A stretch of DNA of 64,000 nt, taken from JANQEU01 sp965601455 (GTDB lineage Bacteria; Bacteroidota; Bacteroidia; Cytophagales; Cyclobacteriaceae). Positions 35,086-44,055 of the stretch are shown here, piece after piece. Numbering within the stretch: the first letter of the stretch is position 1; every line of letters begins with the position of its first letter. The stretch is taken from assembly GCA_965601455.1 (NCBI GenBank), contig OZ271831.1:3100001-3164000 (forward strand), written 5' to 3'. The translations under genes were made by a program, and so were the position numbers. The notes beneath the pieces are model-generated. The model was not told where the DNA came from, did no database searches, and saw nothing but the letters and a program-made list of their open reading frames with translations.

Positions 35086-36444
35086 ATGAGAAAAACGATA
35101 TCTCCCTCTCTTAATTTTCTCTACTTAGTTGTTTTTGTATTTCCCTTAAAGGCACAACCGATCAAAAACCCATTATGGAGTGTTCCTTCGGGTAAACCGG
35201 ATGATGGCGACACCGGATGGCACTCTCCTGCTATCAATACCGACGGAACGATATTCTTCGGTGCGAAAAACGGAAAAATGTGGGCAATTAACCCGGATGG
35301 ATCAATTAAATGGGAAAGGAAATTTGCCAAAAATCTGGCAGGTAGTAGTGCGGTTTTAACGGATGATGGTTCCGCATTTTTTATTGGTGAACAAGCTCAT
35401 CCCGGAAGGTTATTCTTCGTCCAATCTTCGAGTGGAGAAGTGATTTGGGAATATAGCTTACCTCCTCCCGATCATCTAAAAAACACACCGGAACCAAAGC
35501 AGAAACTGGGAGGTGGGATAAACAGTACGCCCTCCATAAGTCCGGATGGTAAGACAATTTACTTTGGAACTGGAAACTGGGTAGAGTGTAATCCTTGTCG
35601 TGAAGACATTTTTGATGATCGCCTGTTTGCCCTTGATATCTCCGGTAATTCGCCTCAAGTCAAATGGATCTTAAAGGGCTCTGAGGTAGATGCAATTCAA
35701 AATGAATACAGGCTCTCTATTTGGCCTTCTCCATCAATTGCTAAGGATGGAACACTTTATGTTAGCAATTTCAATGGATACCTCTATCACATCAAAGACC
35801 TTGGGAACGAGTTCGAAATTTTACATCAGTTCAATTTCTTCGAAAAACGAACTCAAAAAGCAATAAACGAAGATATACCACCTGAAATATGGTCCTCATG
35901 TGCCATTGATTCCGAGGGAACAGTATACATCTCTTCAAATGATGGGCAGATGTGGGCGTTCAATCCTGATTTGACGGTAAAATGGAACTACAAATACGAA
36001 TATGATGGAGAATTTTATGAAGCTTTCGCTTCTCCTATCCTTACTCCAAATGGATTGGTGATCATGGCCAACGAAAAGGGATACTTAAATGGACACGATA
36101 AGGAAACTGGCCAACTGATCTGGCAATATCCAGATACAGACAACCCACCAGAAGAGTGGTGGCGAACTCCTTCAGTTAATGCGAAGGGAGTTTTGGTGGT
36201 CGGATCTGAAAAATCCGGTCAATATTTTGGAATTGACTCCAAAAACGGTTCTCTGGTATGGCAAACTCCGGAAATCGGATTAGAAACCGGTTGTTTCCCA
36301 GCCATTGCCAATGACGGAACCATTTATGTCACCGGCGGATATAATGGAGGATTATTCGCGTTACCGGGAGATGCTCCATTGGCCGAAACTGATTGGCCAA
36401 AGGGTCTTCAAAACAATAGAAATACTAGTCGAAAAGAAGAATGA
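35086..36444 (+). CDS. Secreted PQQ-like beta-propeller protein
   Basis: A 452-residue protein with a signal peptide ending LKAQ. It contains repeats of the BamB/PQQ-enzyme type: GWHSPAINTDGTIFFGAKNG, MWAINPDGSIKWERKF, LFFVQSSSGEVIWEY, TPSISPDGKTIYFGTGNW, MWAFNPDLTVKWNYKY, NDGTIYVTGGYNGGLFAL. Each ends in a strand with Trp, as expected for an eight-bladed propeller. No dehydrogenase active-site residues or PQQ ligands are evident, so a binding or scaffold role is more likely than catalysis. A CNPC motif near residue 170 could form a disulfide or bind metal. It is followed 39 bases later by a GH29 gene, probably in one unit. Confidence 0.85.
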   Translation: MRKTISPSLNFLYLVVFVFPLKAQPIKNPLWSVPSGKPDDGDTGWHSPAINTDGTIFFGAKNGKMWAINPDGSIKWERKFAKNLAGSSAVLTDDGSAFFIGEQAHPGRLFFVQSSSGEVIWEYSLPPPDHLKNTPEPKQKLGGGINSTPSISPDGKTIYFGTGNWVECNPCREDIFDDRLFALDISGNSPQVKWILKGSEVDAIQNEYRLSIWPSPSIAKDGTLYVSNFNGYLYHIKDLGNEFEILHQFNFFEKRTQKAINEDIPPEIWSSCAIDSEGTVYISSNDGQMWAFNPDLTVKWNYKYEYDGEFYEAFASPILTPNGLVIMANEKGYLNGHDKETGQLIWQYPDTDNPPEEWWRTPSVNAKGVLVVGSEKSGQYFGIDSKNGSLVWQTPEIGLETGCFPAIANDGTIYVTGGYNGGLFALPGDAPLAETDWPKGLQNNRNTSRKEE

Positions 36445-36483
36445 CACACATTCGTTATAACAACAAGTCTTAATCAGCTAAAC

Positions 36484-38031
36484 ATGAAATCACTCATATC
36501 AATTCTCATTACTTCCTCTCTATTTCTTTCACCAGAAATCGGATCCGGTCAAACTGATGAAGGAAAATATGAAAAAACCTGGGAGTCACTTGCCAGCCAT
36601 GAAACGCCGAAATGGTTTGAGGACGCGGTTTTAGGTATCTATTTTCATTGGGGTGTGTATTCCGTACCTGCATTTGGCTGCTGGGGTGGACGAAACATGT
36701 ATCAACCTGTGGGAGGTACATCAGAAGCCTGGGGGCATATTGAAGACAAGTACGAGAACACCTATGATTATGTAACTAAGGTCTATGGAAAACCAGGTCT
36801 TGAATTTGGATATAAAGACTTTATTCCCATGTTCAAAGCGGAAAAATGGAACCCTCAGGATTGGGCTGATCTTTTCAAAGAGTCCGGTGCTGATTTCGCC
36901 GGACCAGTTGCCATCCATCATGATGGTTTTGCCATGTGGGACAGTGATGTACACGAGTACAATGCAGGTGATATGGGACCTAAAAGAGACATTACAGGAG
37001 AGATACTGAAGGCCATTGAGGATAATGGATTAAAGACATTTGCCTCCTTCCACTATTATACTAACTGGATCTACTTTAATCCCGGAAGGACCTTATCTCC
37101 CTTTAAAACAGACGTAAACGATCCAAAGTATACCGGATTGTATGGCTCTATAAAGGATATTAATAATTCATGGGATAGTGGGCCAATGACAGAGGAATTT
37201 CAACAACAATGGCACGACCTGGTTGTAGAAGTAATCGACAATTATCATCCTGATCAACTCTGGTTTGAAATTGGATTTAGCGATCCCGGCAATGTTGGTG
37301 AGGACTATATTCTTTCGGCATTATCACATTACTTCAACGATGCGGAAGCACTGAATAAGGAAGTTGTTGTGACCCGAAAAGACGATGACCTTCCCCTTTC
37401 GGTTTCAGTCCTCGATATTGAGGCAGGTGACCTCGATGAGGCACAGGAAGTAGTATGGCAAACGGACATCTCGCTTGGTATGAATCACTCCTGGGCTTAC
37501 TCTCCGGATGCCGTTTCACGTCCGGCAAACATGGTTATTGATGAGATCATCGATCGGAAAAGTCGTAATGGAGTTACTCTCTTAAGTCTCGCTCCCATGG
37601 CGAATGGAATGCTGCCCCCTTCCCAGATTAGTGCCTTAAAAGAAATAGGAAAATGGATGAGCGTAAATAAGGAAGCGCTTCACGGATCCTCGCCTGCTCC
37701 ATTTTCTGAAGGAGGAACAGATCAATGGAAATCAGGTACCATGCGTTTCACACAAAAGGGAAACTTCCTTTACGCCATTGAACTGGGAAATGAAGTCATG
37801 GAAATGGAAGATGCTGACAAGTACAAGAAGAGCAAAAAGCCGAAAGCTCCTATCAAAATCCCTGGAGTACAGGCAGTCAAAGGATCTTCCGTTTACATGC
37901 TGGGTAGCGATCAGAATCTTTCCTGGGAACAAAAGGGAGAAAATCTAATCATTAAAGAATTACCAAACCCTTTGCCATCGGAACATGCCTGGGCATTCAA
38001 GATCCAGATAAGTGAAAACCAGGTCAATTAG
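36484..38031 (+). CDS. GH29-type alpha-L-fucosidase, Glu at the nucleophile position
   Basis: A 515-residue secreted enzyme (signal peptide to about SGQ). It has the GH29 TIM barrel and C-terminal sandwich. Marks: GIYFHWGVYSVPAFG (52-66), GADFAGPVAIHHDGFAMW (135-152), MGPKRDI (164-170), RKSRNGVTLLSLAP and SVYMLGSDQNLSW. GH29 enzymes release alpha-L-fucose by retention with an Asp nucleophile in a PDxxWxD motif. Here the motif reads PDQLWFE, placing Glu262 at that position. The usual EWY near the first His is also changed (GGRNMY). It may cleave an altered or sulfated fucoside. It is the only plus-strand GH29 of the four and ends tail-to-tail with the sulfatase (overlapping stops). Confidence 0.88.
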   Translation: MKSLISILITSSLFLSPEIGSGQTDEGKYEKTWESLASHETPKWFEDAVLGIYFHWGVYSVPAFGCWGGRNMYQPVGGTSEAWGHIEDKYENTYDYVTKVYGKPGLEFGYKDFIPMFKAEKWNPQDWADLFKESGADFAGPVAIHHDGFAMWDSDVHEYNAGDMGPKRDITGEILKAIEDNGLKTFASFHYYTNWIYFNPGRTLSPFKTDVNDPKYTGLYGSIKDINNSWDSGPMTEEFQQQWHDLVVEVIDNYHPDQLWFEIGFSDPGNVGEDYILSALSHYFNDAEALNKEVVVTRKDDDLPLSVSVLDIEAGDLDEAQEVVWQTDISLGMNHSWAYSPDAVSRPANMVIDEIIDRKSRNGVTLLSLAPMANGMLPPSQISALKEIGKWMSVNKEALHGSSPAPFSEGGTDQWKSGTMRFTQKGNFLYAIELGNEVMEMEDADKYKKSKKPKAPIKIPGVQAVKGSSVYMLGSDQNLSWEQKGENLIIKELPNPLPSEHAWAFKIQISENQVN

Positions 38032-39512
38032 ATTTTAGGCCTGGAATACCCTCGATTGTTAATATTAATAAAAGTCTGAACCAGGTTTTCAACGATATCC
38101 GAACGTTCGTCCAGCAGATCAGTCGTTTCGGCCAGGTCATCTTTAAGGTTATAGAGTTCCAATGGCTCCACGGTATCTATCGAAACATCTTCGATATCTT
38201 CAATATCAAATATCAGTTTCCAGTCACCCTTTCTGACCGCATAATACTGGTGTATGTATGTATCCCTGATTTCAGAATCTCCCTCGTCGCTCCAAACCGA
38301 TGTAAAATCATAACTGTCAGGAGCTTCGCTTTCTTTCAGGTTCTCATTTAAAATACTCGCGAGTGTTCCGTAGATATCAACTTGCCCGATTAGTGCATCG
38401 CTGACTGTATTCGCAGGCACCCTACCCGGCCATTTAACGATAAAAGGCACTCGATGACCACCCTCATAGATGGAGCCCTTGTATCCCTTCAGTTTACCAG
38501 CAGAAAGATGCCCGTTCGTACCTTCTCGCGGTCCATTGTCGCTGGTGAAAATGATTAATGTATTGTCTTCAATACCCAATCGTTCCAGCTCCTCAGACAA
38601 TTCTCCAACACAATAGTCAAGTAAAGCCACCAGATCCCCACGCGGACCATCTCCAGTTGATCCTTTTACAAATCCCGCTGGAAGCCAGGGAATATGTGGA
38701 AGGGAAAAAGGCAGATACACAAAAAAAGGATTTTCTCTCTCCACCTGAGACCTTATGAATTCAATCGCCCGATTGTTGAAAATCGTATCGGCTTTCTCGT
38801 GGTCCCAGTCCTGGGCAACCATGGCATTTTTGTAGAATAATTCCTTTGTTTCCCGGTCAAAATCTCCGACCACCTGAATATCCTTTCCCGGAACCAAAGG
38901 CAATCCGAGCAGCTGACGGTTTTCAATAAAGGCAAACGGGGAATCGTCTGTGGTGCATCCGGATGTACCAAAGTAATAGTCAAAACCCTGATCGTTCGGT
39001 GTTAAGTCCAAAGTCGATTTGAAATCTATGTTTTCCTCCTCCTGCTCAACCTCCTCATCAAGGAGATCCCATTCCATACCAACGTGCCACTTGCCAACGG
39101 CGGCAGTGGAATAGCCATTGTCCTTGAAAAGATTACCTAGCGTTTTTTCATTTTCATCTATTATCGGTAGACCATATCCACCTTGCAATTGTGCTGTTTT
39201 TTCTGTTCGCCAGCTGTATTTGCCAGTAAGAATACTATACCTGGACGGCGTGCAGAAGGACGCGGAACTGTGGGCATCCGTGAACATTTTTCCCTCCAAG
39301 GCAAGCTTGTCAATATTCGGAGTAGCAATTTTTGAATCGGGATTATAACAAGTCAGGTCTCCATACCCGAGGTCATCAGCATATATGATAATGACGTTAG
39401 GCCTATCTGACTGTGCTTCAACATTTTGAGTTTCCGGTTTTTGCGTACACTGAAGGTTGAACAGGAAGGTACATCCTATCAACGTAATAACCATCTTGCT
39501 GCTAATCTTCAT
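38028..39512 (-). CDS. S1-type sulfatase (formylglycine Cys), probable lipoprotein
   Basis: A 494-residue type I sulfatase. The metal site DD lies in VIIIYADDLGYGD (46-47). The activation motif CTPSR (Cys87-Arg91) would carry formylglycine, and its surroundings SSASFCTPSRYSILTG are canonical. IIFTSDNGPREG and KLKGYKGSIYEGGHRVPFIV follow in the usual order. The N-terminus has two candidate lipobox cysteines (14 and 22). It requires a formylglycine-generating enzyme, which is not in the window. Placed among fucosidases, it should remove sulfate from fucose or another residue of the glycan, but the subfamily and position specificity cannot be assigned here. It overlaps the DUF1080 gene start by 11 bases. 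Confidence 0.93.
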   Translation of the reverse strand: MKISSKMVITLIGCTFLFNLQCTQKPETQNVEAQSDRPNVIIIYADDLGYGDLTCYNPDSKIATPNIDKLALEGKMFTDAHSSASFCTPSRYSILTGKYSWRTEKTAQLQGGYGLPIIDENEKTLGNLFKDNGYSTAAVGKWHVGMEWDLLDEEVEQEEENIDFKSTLDLTPNDQGFDYYFGTSGCTTDDSPFAFIENRQLLGLPLVPGKDIQVVGDFDRETKELFYKNAMVAQDWDHEKADTIFNNRAIEFIRSQVERENPFFVYLPFSLPHIPWLPAGFVKGSTGDGPRGDLVALLDYCVGELSEELERLGIEDNTLIIFTSDNGPREGTNGHLSAGKLKGYKGSIYEGGHRVPFIVKWPGRVPANTVSDALIGQVDIYGTLASILNENLKESEAPDSYDFTSVWSDEGDSEIRDTYIHQYYAVRKGDWKLIFDIEDIEDVSIDTVEPLELYNLKDDLAETTDLLDERSDIVENLVQTFININNRGYSRPKI

Positions 39513-40182
39513 AAAATTGAATAAGTGTTACGTCCCTAAAAAATACTTGAAAGGCCGTTTCCCCGTGCATTTGAAAGGCAACAAACCCCGATCGACTGAT
39601 CTCCTGATCCTTTTCCCGCCAATCTACGGTCTCGACACCATTTAACCAGTGCTGAATGCGATCACCATTGACTCTGATTCTAATATCATTCCACTCCTCC
39701 GGTTTATATATGGCTCTGATCTCCTCCTGCGAGGGACCTACCCATAAGTCCCTTCGAAAGGGGTCATGCAACTCACCCCACCAGACCTTATTATCATCTT
39801 CTCCCCAGCCTCCGATATCAAATTCATATCCAACCACAAACTCTTCTTCCCATTCGCCCCTGTAGTACACACCCGAATTTCGATTTTCATCACCAAGAAG
39901 CTTCACCTGCATAGATAAATCGAAGTTTTCAAAGGTCTCCTTTGTGGTTATCCAACTCGATTCTTCCAATATACCATCCATCGTACTACCGATCAACATA
40001 CCGTCCTCCAAATACCAGTTGTCTTTCACACCTTCAAAATCAGAGAGATCTTTACCGTTAAGCAGGTAAAGCGTATCCTGTTTAGATGGATTGAACCCAG
40101 ACTCTTCACCATTGCCTTGTCCTTTTTTATCACAGGCGGCAAAAGCACAGAGTGAACAAATCAAAATTACAAGTCGTGACAT
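39502..40182 (-). CDS. DUF1080 (3-keto-disaccharide hydrolase) domain lipoprotein
   Basis: A 226-residue probable lipoprotein (lipobox FAAC) consisting almost only of one DUF1080 sandwich: YLLNGKDLSDFEGV, WYLEDGMLIGS, ENFDLSMQVKLLGDENRNSG, VYYRGEW, EWNDIRIRVNGDRIQHWLNG, SGFVAFQMHG. The Pfam name comes from members that hydrolyse 3-keto-glycosides; many others may only bind sugars. Neighbours are a sulfatase and a GH29 enzyme. It overlaps the sulfatase by 11 bases, so they are probably translated together. Confidence 0.88.
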   Translation of the reverse strand: MSRLVILICSLCAFAACDKKGQGNGEESGFNPSKQDTLYLLNGKDLSDFEGVKDNWYLEDGMLIGSTMDGILEESSWITTKETFENFDLSMQVKLLGDENRNSGVYYRGEWEEEFVVGYEFDIGGWGEDDNKVWWGELHDPFRRDLWVGPSQEEIRAIYKPEEWNDIRIRVNGDRIQHWLNGVETVDWREKDQEISRSGFVAFQMHGETAFQVFFRDVTLIQFYED

Positions 40183-40271
40183 AATTATATTGTTTGGTGG
40201 TCTGTTAACGGCTATTTATTGAAAGGTCATGATTGACAACCCTAATATTCTTTGGGCAGTCGCTGAAGCAG

Positions 40272-41786
40272 CTACCAAGCCTCTTTCATTGTTTGAATTT
40301 TGAAGCTCCATGCATAGTCACAAGGAAGTACATCCGGTAACTCCTCAATAATCAAGTCAATCGATTCATCATCATCATCATTTTGCTCAATCCGATATTT
40401 CAGACTTTTATCACTCCCAAGCATCTTCACTTCCGAACCTGGTAAGATATAGATATTTGGAATCCGGTAAGGTAGCTTCGGTTCTTCGAGATCGATCGCA
40501 TACAAGTATTCATCTTTTTGAGTAAAATGGATTGTTCCAGCTTTCCACTGGTAGGTACCTCCCATCTTGAAAGGAGCTGGTGTAGTACCGTATAAGGCTT
40601 CTTTATTGATTGCCATCCAGTCCCCTAACTTCCTCAATCCCTCGACCTGGGCTTCAGGTAAAGACCCATCTGGTTTGGGCGCCACGCTAAAAAATGTAGC
40701 GCCGTTCTTGCTCACATTACTTACAATCAGGTCGGTCAACTCATCCATGTCTTTACATCCTACTTCCGGTGAATAAGACCAGGTATCACCCAATGGAATA
40801 TCGAGCTGCCATTTCTGAGGACGAGGTTGATTAAGCGGTCCCATTTCACGATTGATTGGAGATATTTGTGGAGGTAGATCCTGGTATCGCTCCTCCCACA
40901 GTTTTTTGGATGTCACTACCACTTCCTTATCCCATTTGTTCGCTGCATTGAAGTAATGTGCCAACATTTGTCTTTTGAGGGTGTCAGGAGGATTACCCGA
41001 ATCCATGTGTTCGCACCAGATCATATCTATTTCATACTTATCAACTAGCTCTTTCCACTTGTTAAGTCTTTCATCCCAATGCGATTTTGGCCAATCTTCT
41101 CCCGGGTATTCATTATCGATCGGCCGTTCGTGAGTAGGCTCATGAATAGGGCCATATAGACCGACGTATTTCGGGTCATTTACATCCACTCCCGGAGGAC
41201 ACAACCGTCTTCCGGCGTCGTAGGTTATGTAGGTACGCCAGTTATGAATCGCTACCGAAGTCTTCATTCCCTGGTTTCTTACTGCCCCAACCAATGTTCC
41301 AACAATGTCTATACCGGGACCCATGTCGTATGAATTCCACTCGTCATAATCAGTATCCCACAACGCAAATCCGTCGTGATGCTCTGCAGCAGGGCCTGCG
41401 AAATCCGCTCCGGCATATTTAAACAACTCGGCCCATTCATCAGGGTCGTAATTAGGGGCCTTCCACATCGGTACAAAATCTTTATAACCGAATTCGATAC
41501 CCGGTTCACCGTATTTCTCTTTCACCAGGTTATAGGCGTCTGATCCTGGAATATACATGGTCCAGTACCCCCAACAGAAAATCGAAGGAACCGTGTAGGG
41601 ACCCCAGTGAAAATAGAATCCCAAGACCGCATCTTCATACCATTGGGGATAGCCATTATAGCCCATTAAAGACTCCCACGTCGGTTGGTACTTATCGGAT
41701 GGATCAGATTGTCCCAAAACCGAAGAAGTACTAATAAAGAGGATCAACATAAATAACAGTGTAGTTAGATGCTTCTTTGTTTTCAT
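40272..41786 (-). CDS. GH29-type alpha-L-fucosidase, Glu at the nucleophile position
   Basis: A 504-residue secreted protein (signal peptide to SVLGQ). GH29 marks: GFYFHWGPYTVPSIF (57-70), GADFAGPAAEHHDGFALW (126-143), NVSKNGATFFSVAPKPDG and EVKMLGSDKSLKY. The nucleophile motif reads IDMIWCE, so Glu259 replaces Asp, and the KRD of MGPKRD has become GID (MGPGID). It sits between GH3 and DUF1080 genes in a seven-gene unit that probably starts at 48748. With the changed nucleophile and nearby residues, the activity could be on an unusual fucoside, or weak. Confidence 0.86.
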   Translation of the reverse strand: MKTKKHLTTLLFMLILFISTSSVLGQSDPSDKYQPTWESLMGYNGYPQWYEDAVLGFYFHWGPYTVPSIFCWGYWTMYIPGSDAYNLVKEKYGEPGIEFGYKDFVPMWKAPNYDPDEWAELFKYAGADFAGPAAEHHDGFALWDTDYDEWNSYDMGPGIDIVGTLVGAVRNQGMKTSVAIHNWRTYITYDAGRRLCPPGVDVNDPKYVGLYGPIHEPTHERPIDNEYPGEDWPKSHWDERLNKWKELVDKYEIDMIWCEHMDSGNPPDTLKRQMLAHYFNAANKWDKEVVVTSKKLWEERYQDLPPQISPINREMGPLNQPRPQKWQLDIPLGDTWSYSPEVGCKDMDELTDLIVSNVSKNGATFFSVAPKPDGSLPEAQVEGLRKLGDWMAINKEALYGTTPAPFKMGGTYQWKAGTIHFTQKDEYLYAIDLEEPKLPYRIPNIYILPGSEVKMLGSDKSLKYRIEQNDDDDESIDLIIEELPDVLPCDYAWSFKIQTMKEAW

Positions 41787-41808
41787 GATTGCCTTAGTTA
41801 ATGGTCCT

Positions 41809-44052
41809 TTATTCTATAACTTGAATCTTTTGTGTCAGCCTTATATCAGCAGAAGAAGCTCCAATCTGAACTTCAAATTCACCAGGTTCAATGCCCCAAT
41901 CTTTCTGAGTTTCACTCCAGTAATTGAAATCATTCTTAGAAAGTGTAAACGTCATCTTTTCAGTGACCCGGGCATCCAAATTAACCCTTTGAAAACTCCG
42001 TAATTTCTTTGCAGGCTGGACTTCAGATGATCCTAGATTCTTAAGATAGACCTGTACGATCTCATCCCCATCCCACTCTCCTGAATTAGTTATTTCAAAC
42101 TCCAATGAGACCTCAAAATCCTCTGAGGCTTTAACCGAATGTTGATCCACCATGAGGTTTTGGTAATCGAAAGAGGTGTAACTCAGGCCGTATCCAAAAG
42201 GATATATCACATCTTTATCAAAAAACCAGTAAGTCCTGCCTTTCGTGATATCATAATCACCAATTGGTGGAAGGTCATCTTCCGATTTATACCAGGTTAC
42301 CGGTAGCTTACCTCCGGGATTGTAGTCGCCAAAAAGAACATCCGCAATGGCGATACCCTGCGCCTGACCAGCATACCAGGTTTCTAAGATGGCAGGGATA
42401 TTCTCCACTTCCCAATCCATGGTGATCTGAAAGCCATTCACAAGAACCAGGACCACATTGGGGTTGGCGGCAACCACCTTCTGCATCATCTCTCGCTGAC
42501 GTCCGGGCCAGTCCAGTGATTCAGCGTCTGATTCCTCGTTGGATACGAATCGATTGGTACCCATTACCAGGATGACCTGATCGACCCTTTTGGCTAGTGC
42601 TACTGCATCGCGAATACTTACTTCATCTTCCTTCGCGAACTCCTCCTCCAACTCTGCTTTCATCATCTCATACTCCTCTCGTTCGGTGTCCTCAATGTAT
42701 TTGCCCCATTCCTCAATTTCCTCGAACATGGATTCATCCTTGATAATGGTTGCACATCCTTTTTCATAGAAAACCTCAATTTCATCTCCAAGTTTGGATT
42801 TTATGCCTTCATAGACCGACGTGGTATACGTTGGCTTTCCACTGTAGGCACCTAGTACTACTTTGTTCGCATTTGGACCGATTACCGCAAGTGATTTAAT
42901 GTCTCGCGACAGTGGAAGTATCTGGTTGTCATTTTTCAATAGAATGAGCGATTCCCTGGCGGCTCTTATGGCCAATTCCTGGTGGGCTTCGCCTTCAATG
43001 ATTTCTCTCTCCAAGGCACTATAAGGATTATTTTCAGTTGGATCGAGGTCTCCAAGTAGAATCCTTCCTTTCATGATATTCACTAGTCGATCATCCAGAT
43101 CGCTTTCCATAAGGAAACCCTCATCCAGGGCCTGTTGAATGTATTTTGCATAGAGCTCCTGCTCATCTCCTCCTCCTTCACACTCTAAATCCATGCCCGC
43201 TTTGATCGCCAATGCAACTGCTTCCGCCTGGGTATCGGTAAACTTATGTTGATGGAAAATATCACTAATGGCTCCGCAGTCGGAAACCACAAAGCCTTCA
43301 AATCCCCATTCATTTCTCAATACCTGGGTCAGCAGCCACTCATTTCCACAAGCAGGCACCTCGTTTACCCTGTTGTACGCGCACATTGTTGAGAATGCTC
43401 CACCCTCCTGGAACGCAGCTTTATAGGCCGGGAAGTAATACTCTCTCAACCATCTTTCTTCCACATTCGAGGTACCATCATGCCGATTGTATTCTGAATT
43501 ATTCGCGACGAAATGCTTGGGAGCAACAATAGTCTTTAAATAATTCGTATCATCCCCTTGCATCCCTTTGGTAAAAGCTACTGCCATCCTTGACATTAAA
43601 TACGGGTCTTCGCTGTATGCTTCATCGTTTCTTCCCCACCTTGGATCTCTAAGTACGTTAATGTTGGGGCTCCAAAACATCAAATCCATTTCACCAGCGT
43701 TGTTGTATGCCCTGGCTTCATCTGAAATAGCCGTTGCTACCTCCTCCATCAACGCTGGATTCCACGTACTTCCCATCGCGATTGATTGTGGAAAAGAAGT
43801 GGCCTCCATCAATCGACCGTGAGCTGCCTCCGCCAGACCATGAAGCGCTTCAGCTTGATAGTTGTAAGAAGAGAGCCCCAACCTTTCAATTGCCGGGGCA
43901 TAACTTCCCAGTTGCAGGATTTTTTCTTCGACAGTCATTCGTGAAACCAAGTCCATGGCCCTGATTTCAATATCAAGTTCGGTATTTCGGTAATCTGGTA
44001 ATGAATTACATGAGATAACAAGTAGCGTAATCAAGGTGATCGATAACCTCAT
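41809..44052 (-). CDS. GH3 glycoside hydrolase lipoprotein (second copy)
   Basis: A 747-residue probable lipoprotein (lipobox VISC). The same three-domain plan as 25809-28127: PKHFVANNSEYNRHDGT, nucleophile Asp in GFVVSDCGAISDI, alpha/beta sandwich (LAVIGPNANKVVLGAYSG) and FnIII with QIGASSADI at the end. It differs by a Glu-rich insertion in the sandwich domain (EEIEEWGKYIEDTEREEYE region). The two GH3 proteins share many identical stretches, for example PVTW/F-K near GGKLPV and GDYDITKGRTYWF, so they are paralogs now serving the two halves of the locus. Likely beta-xylosidase, beta-glucosidase or related activity. Confidence 0.93.
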   Translation of the reverse strand: MRLSITLITLLVISCNSLPDYRNTELDIEIRAMDLVSRMTVEEKILQLGSYAPAIERLGLSSYNYQAEALHGLAEAAHGRLMEATSFPQSIAMGSTWNPALMEEVATAISDEARAYNNAGEMDLMFWSPNINVLRDPRWGRNDEAYSEDPYLMSRMAVAFTKGMQGDDTNYLKTIVAPKHFVANNSEYNRHDGTSNVEERWLREYYFPAYKAAFQEGGAFSTMCAYNRVNEVPACGNEWLLTQVLRNEWGFEGFVVSDCGAISDIFHQHKFTDTQAEAVALAIKAGMDLECEGGGDEQELYAKYIQQALDEGFLMESDLDDRLVNIMKGRILLGDLDPTENNPYSALEREIIEGEAHQELAIRAARESLILLKNDNQILPLSRDIKSLAVIGPNANKVVLGAYSGKPTYTTSVYEGIKSKLGDEIEVFYEKGCATIIKDESMFEEIEEWGKYIEDTEREEYEMMKAELEEEFAKEDEVSIRDAVALAKRVDQVILVMGTNRFVSNEESDAESLDWPGRQREMMQKVVAANPNVVLVLVNGFQITMDWEVENIPAILETWYAGQAQGIAIADVLFGDYNPGGKLPVTWYKSEDDLPPIGDYDITKGRTYWFFDKDVIYPFGYGLSYTSFDYQNLMVDQHSVKASEDFEVSLEFEITNSGEWDGDEIVQVYLKNLGSSEVQPAKKLRSFQRVNLDARVTEKMTFTLSKNDFNYWSETQKDWGIEPGEFEVQIGASSADIRLTQKIQVIE

Positions 44053-44055
44053 TGT

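Noticed and set aside
35086..36444. The PQQ-like propeller as a quinoprotein dehydrogenase
   Set aside because: It is shorter than such enzymes and I see no catalytic Asp/cysteine-pair or calcium-site motif; only the blade repeats are present.
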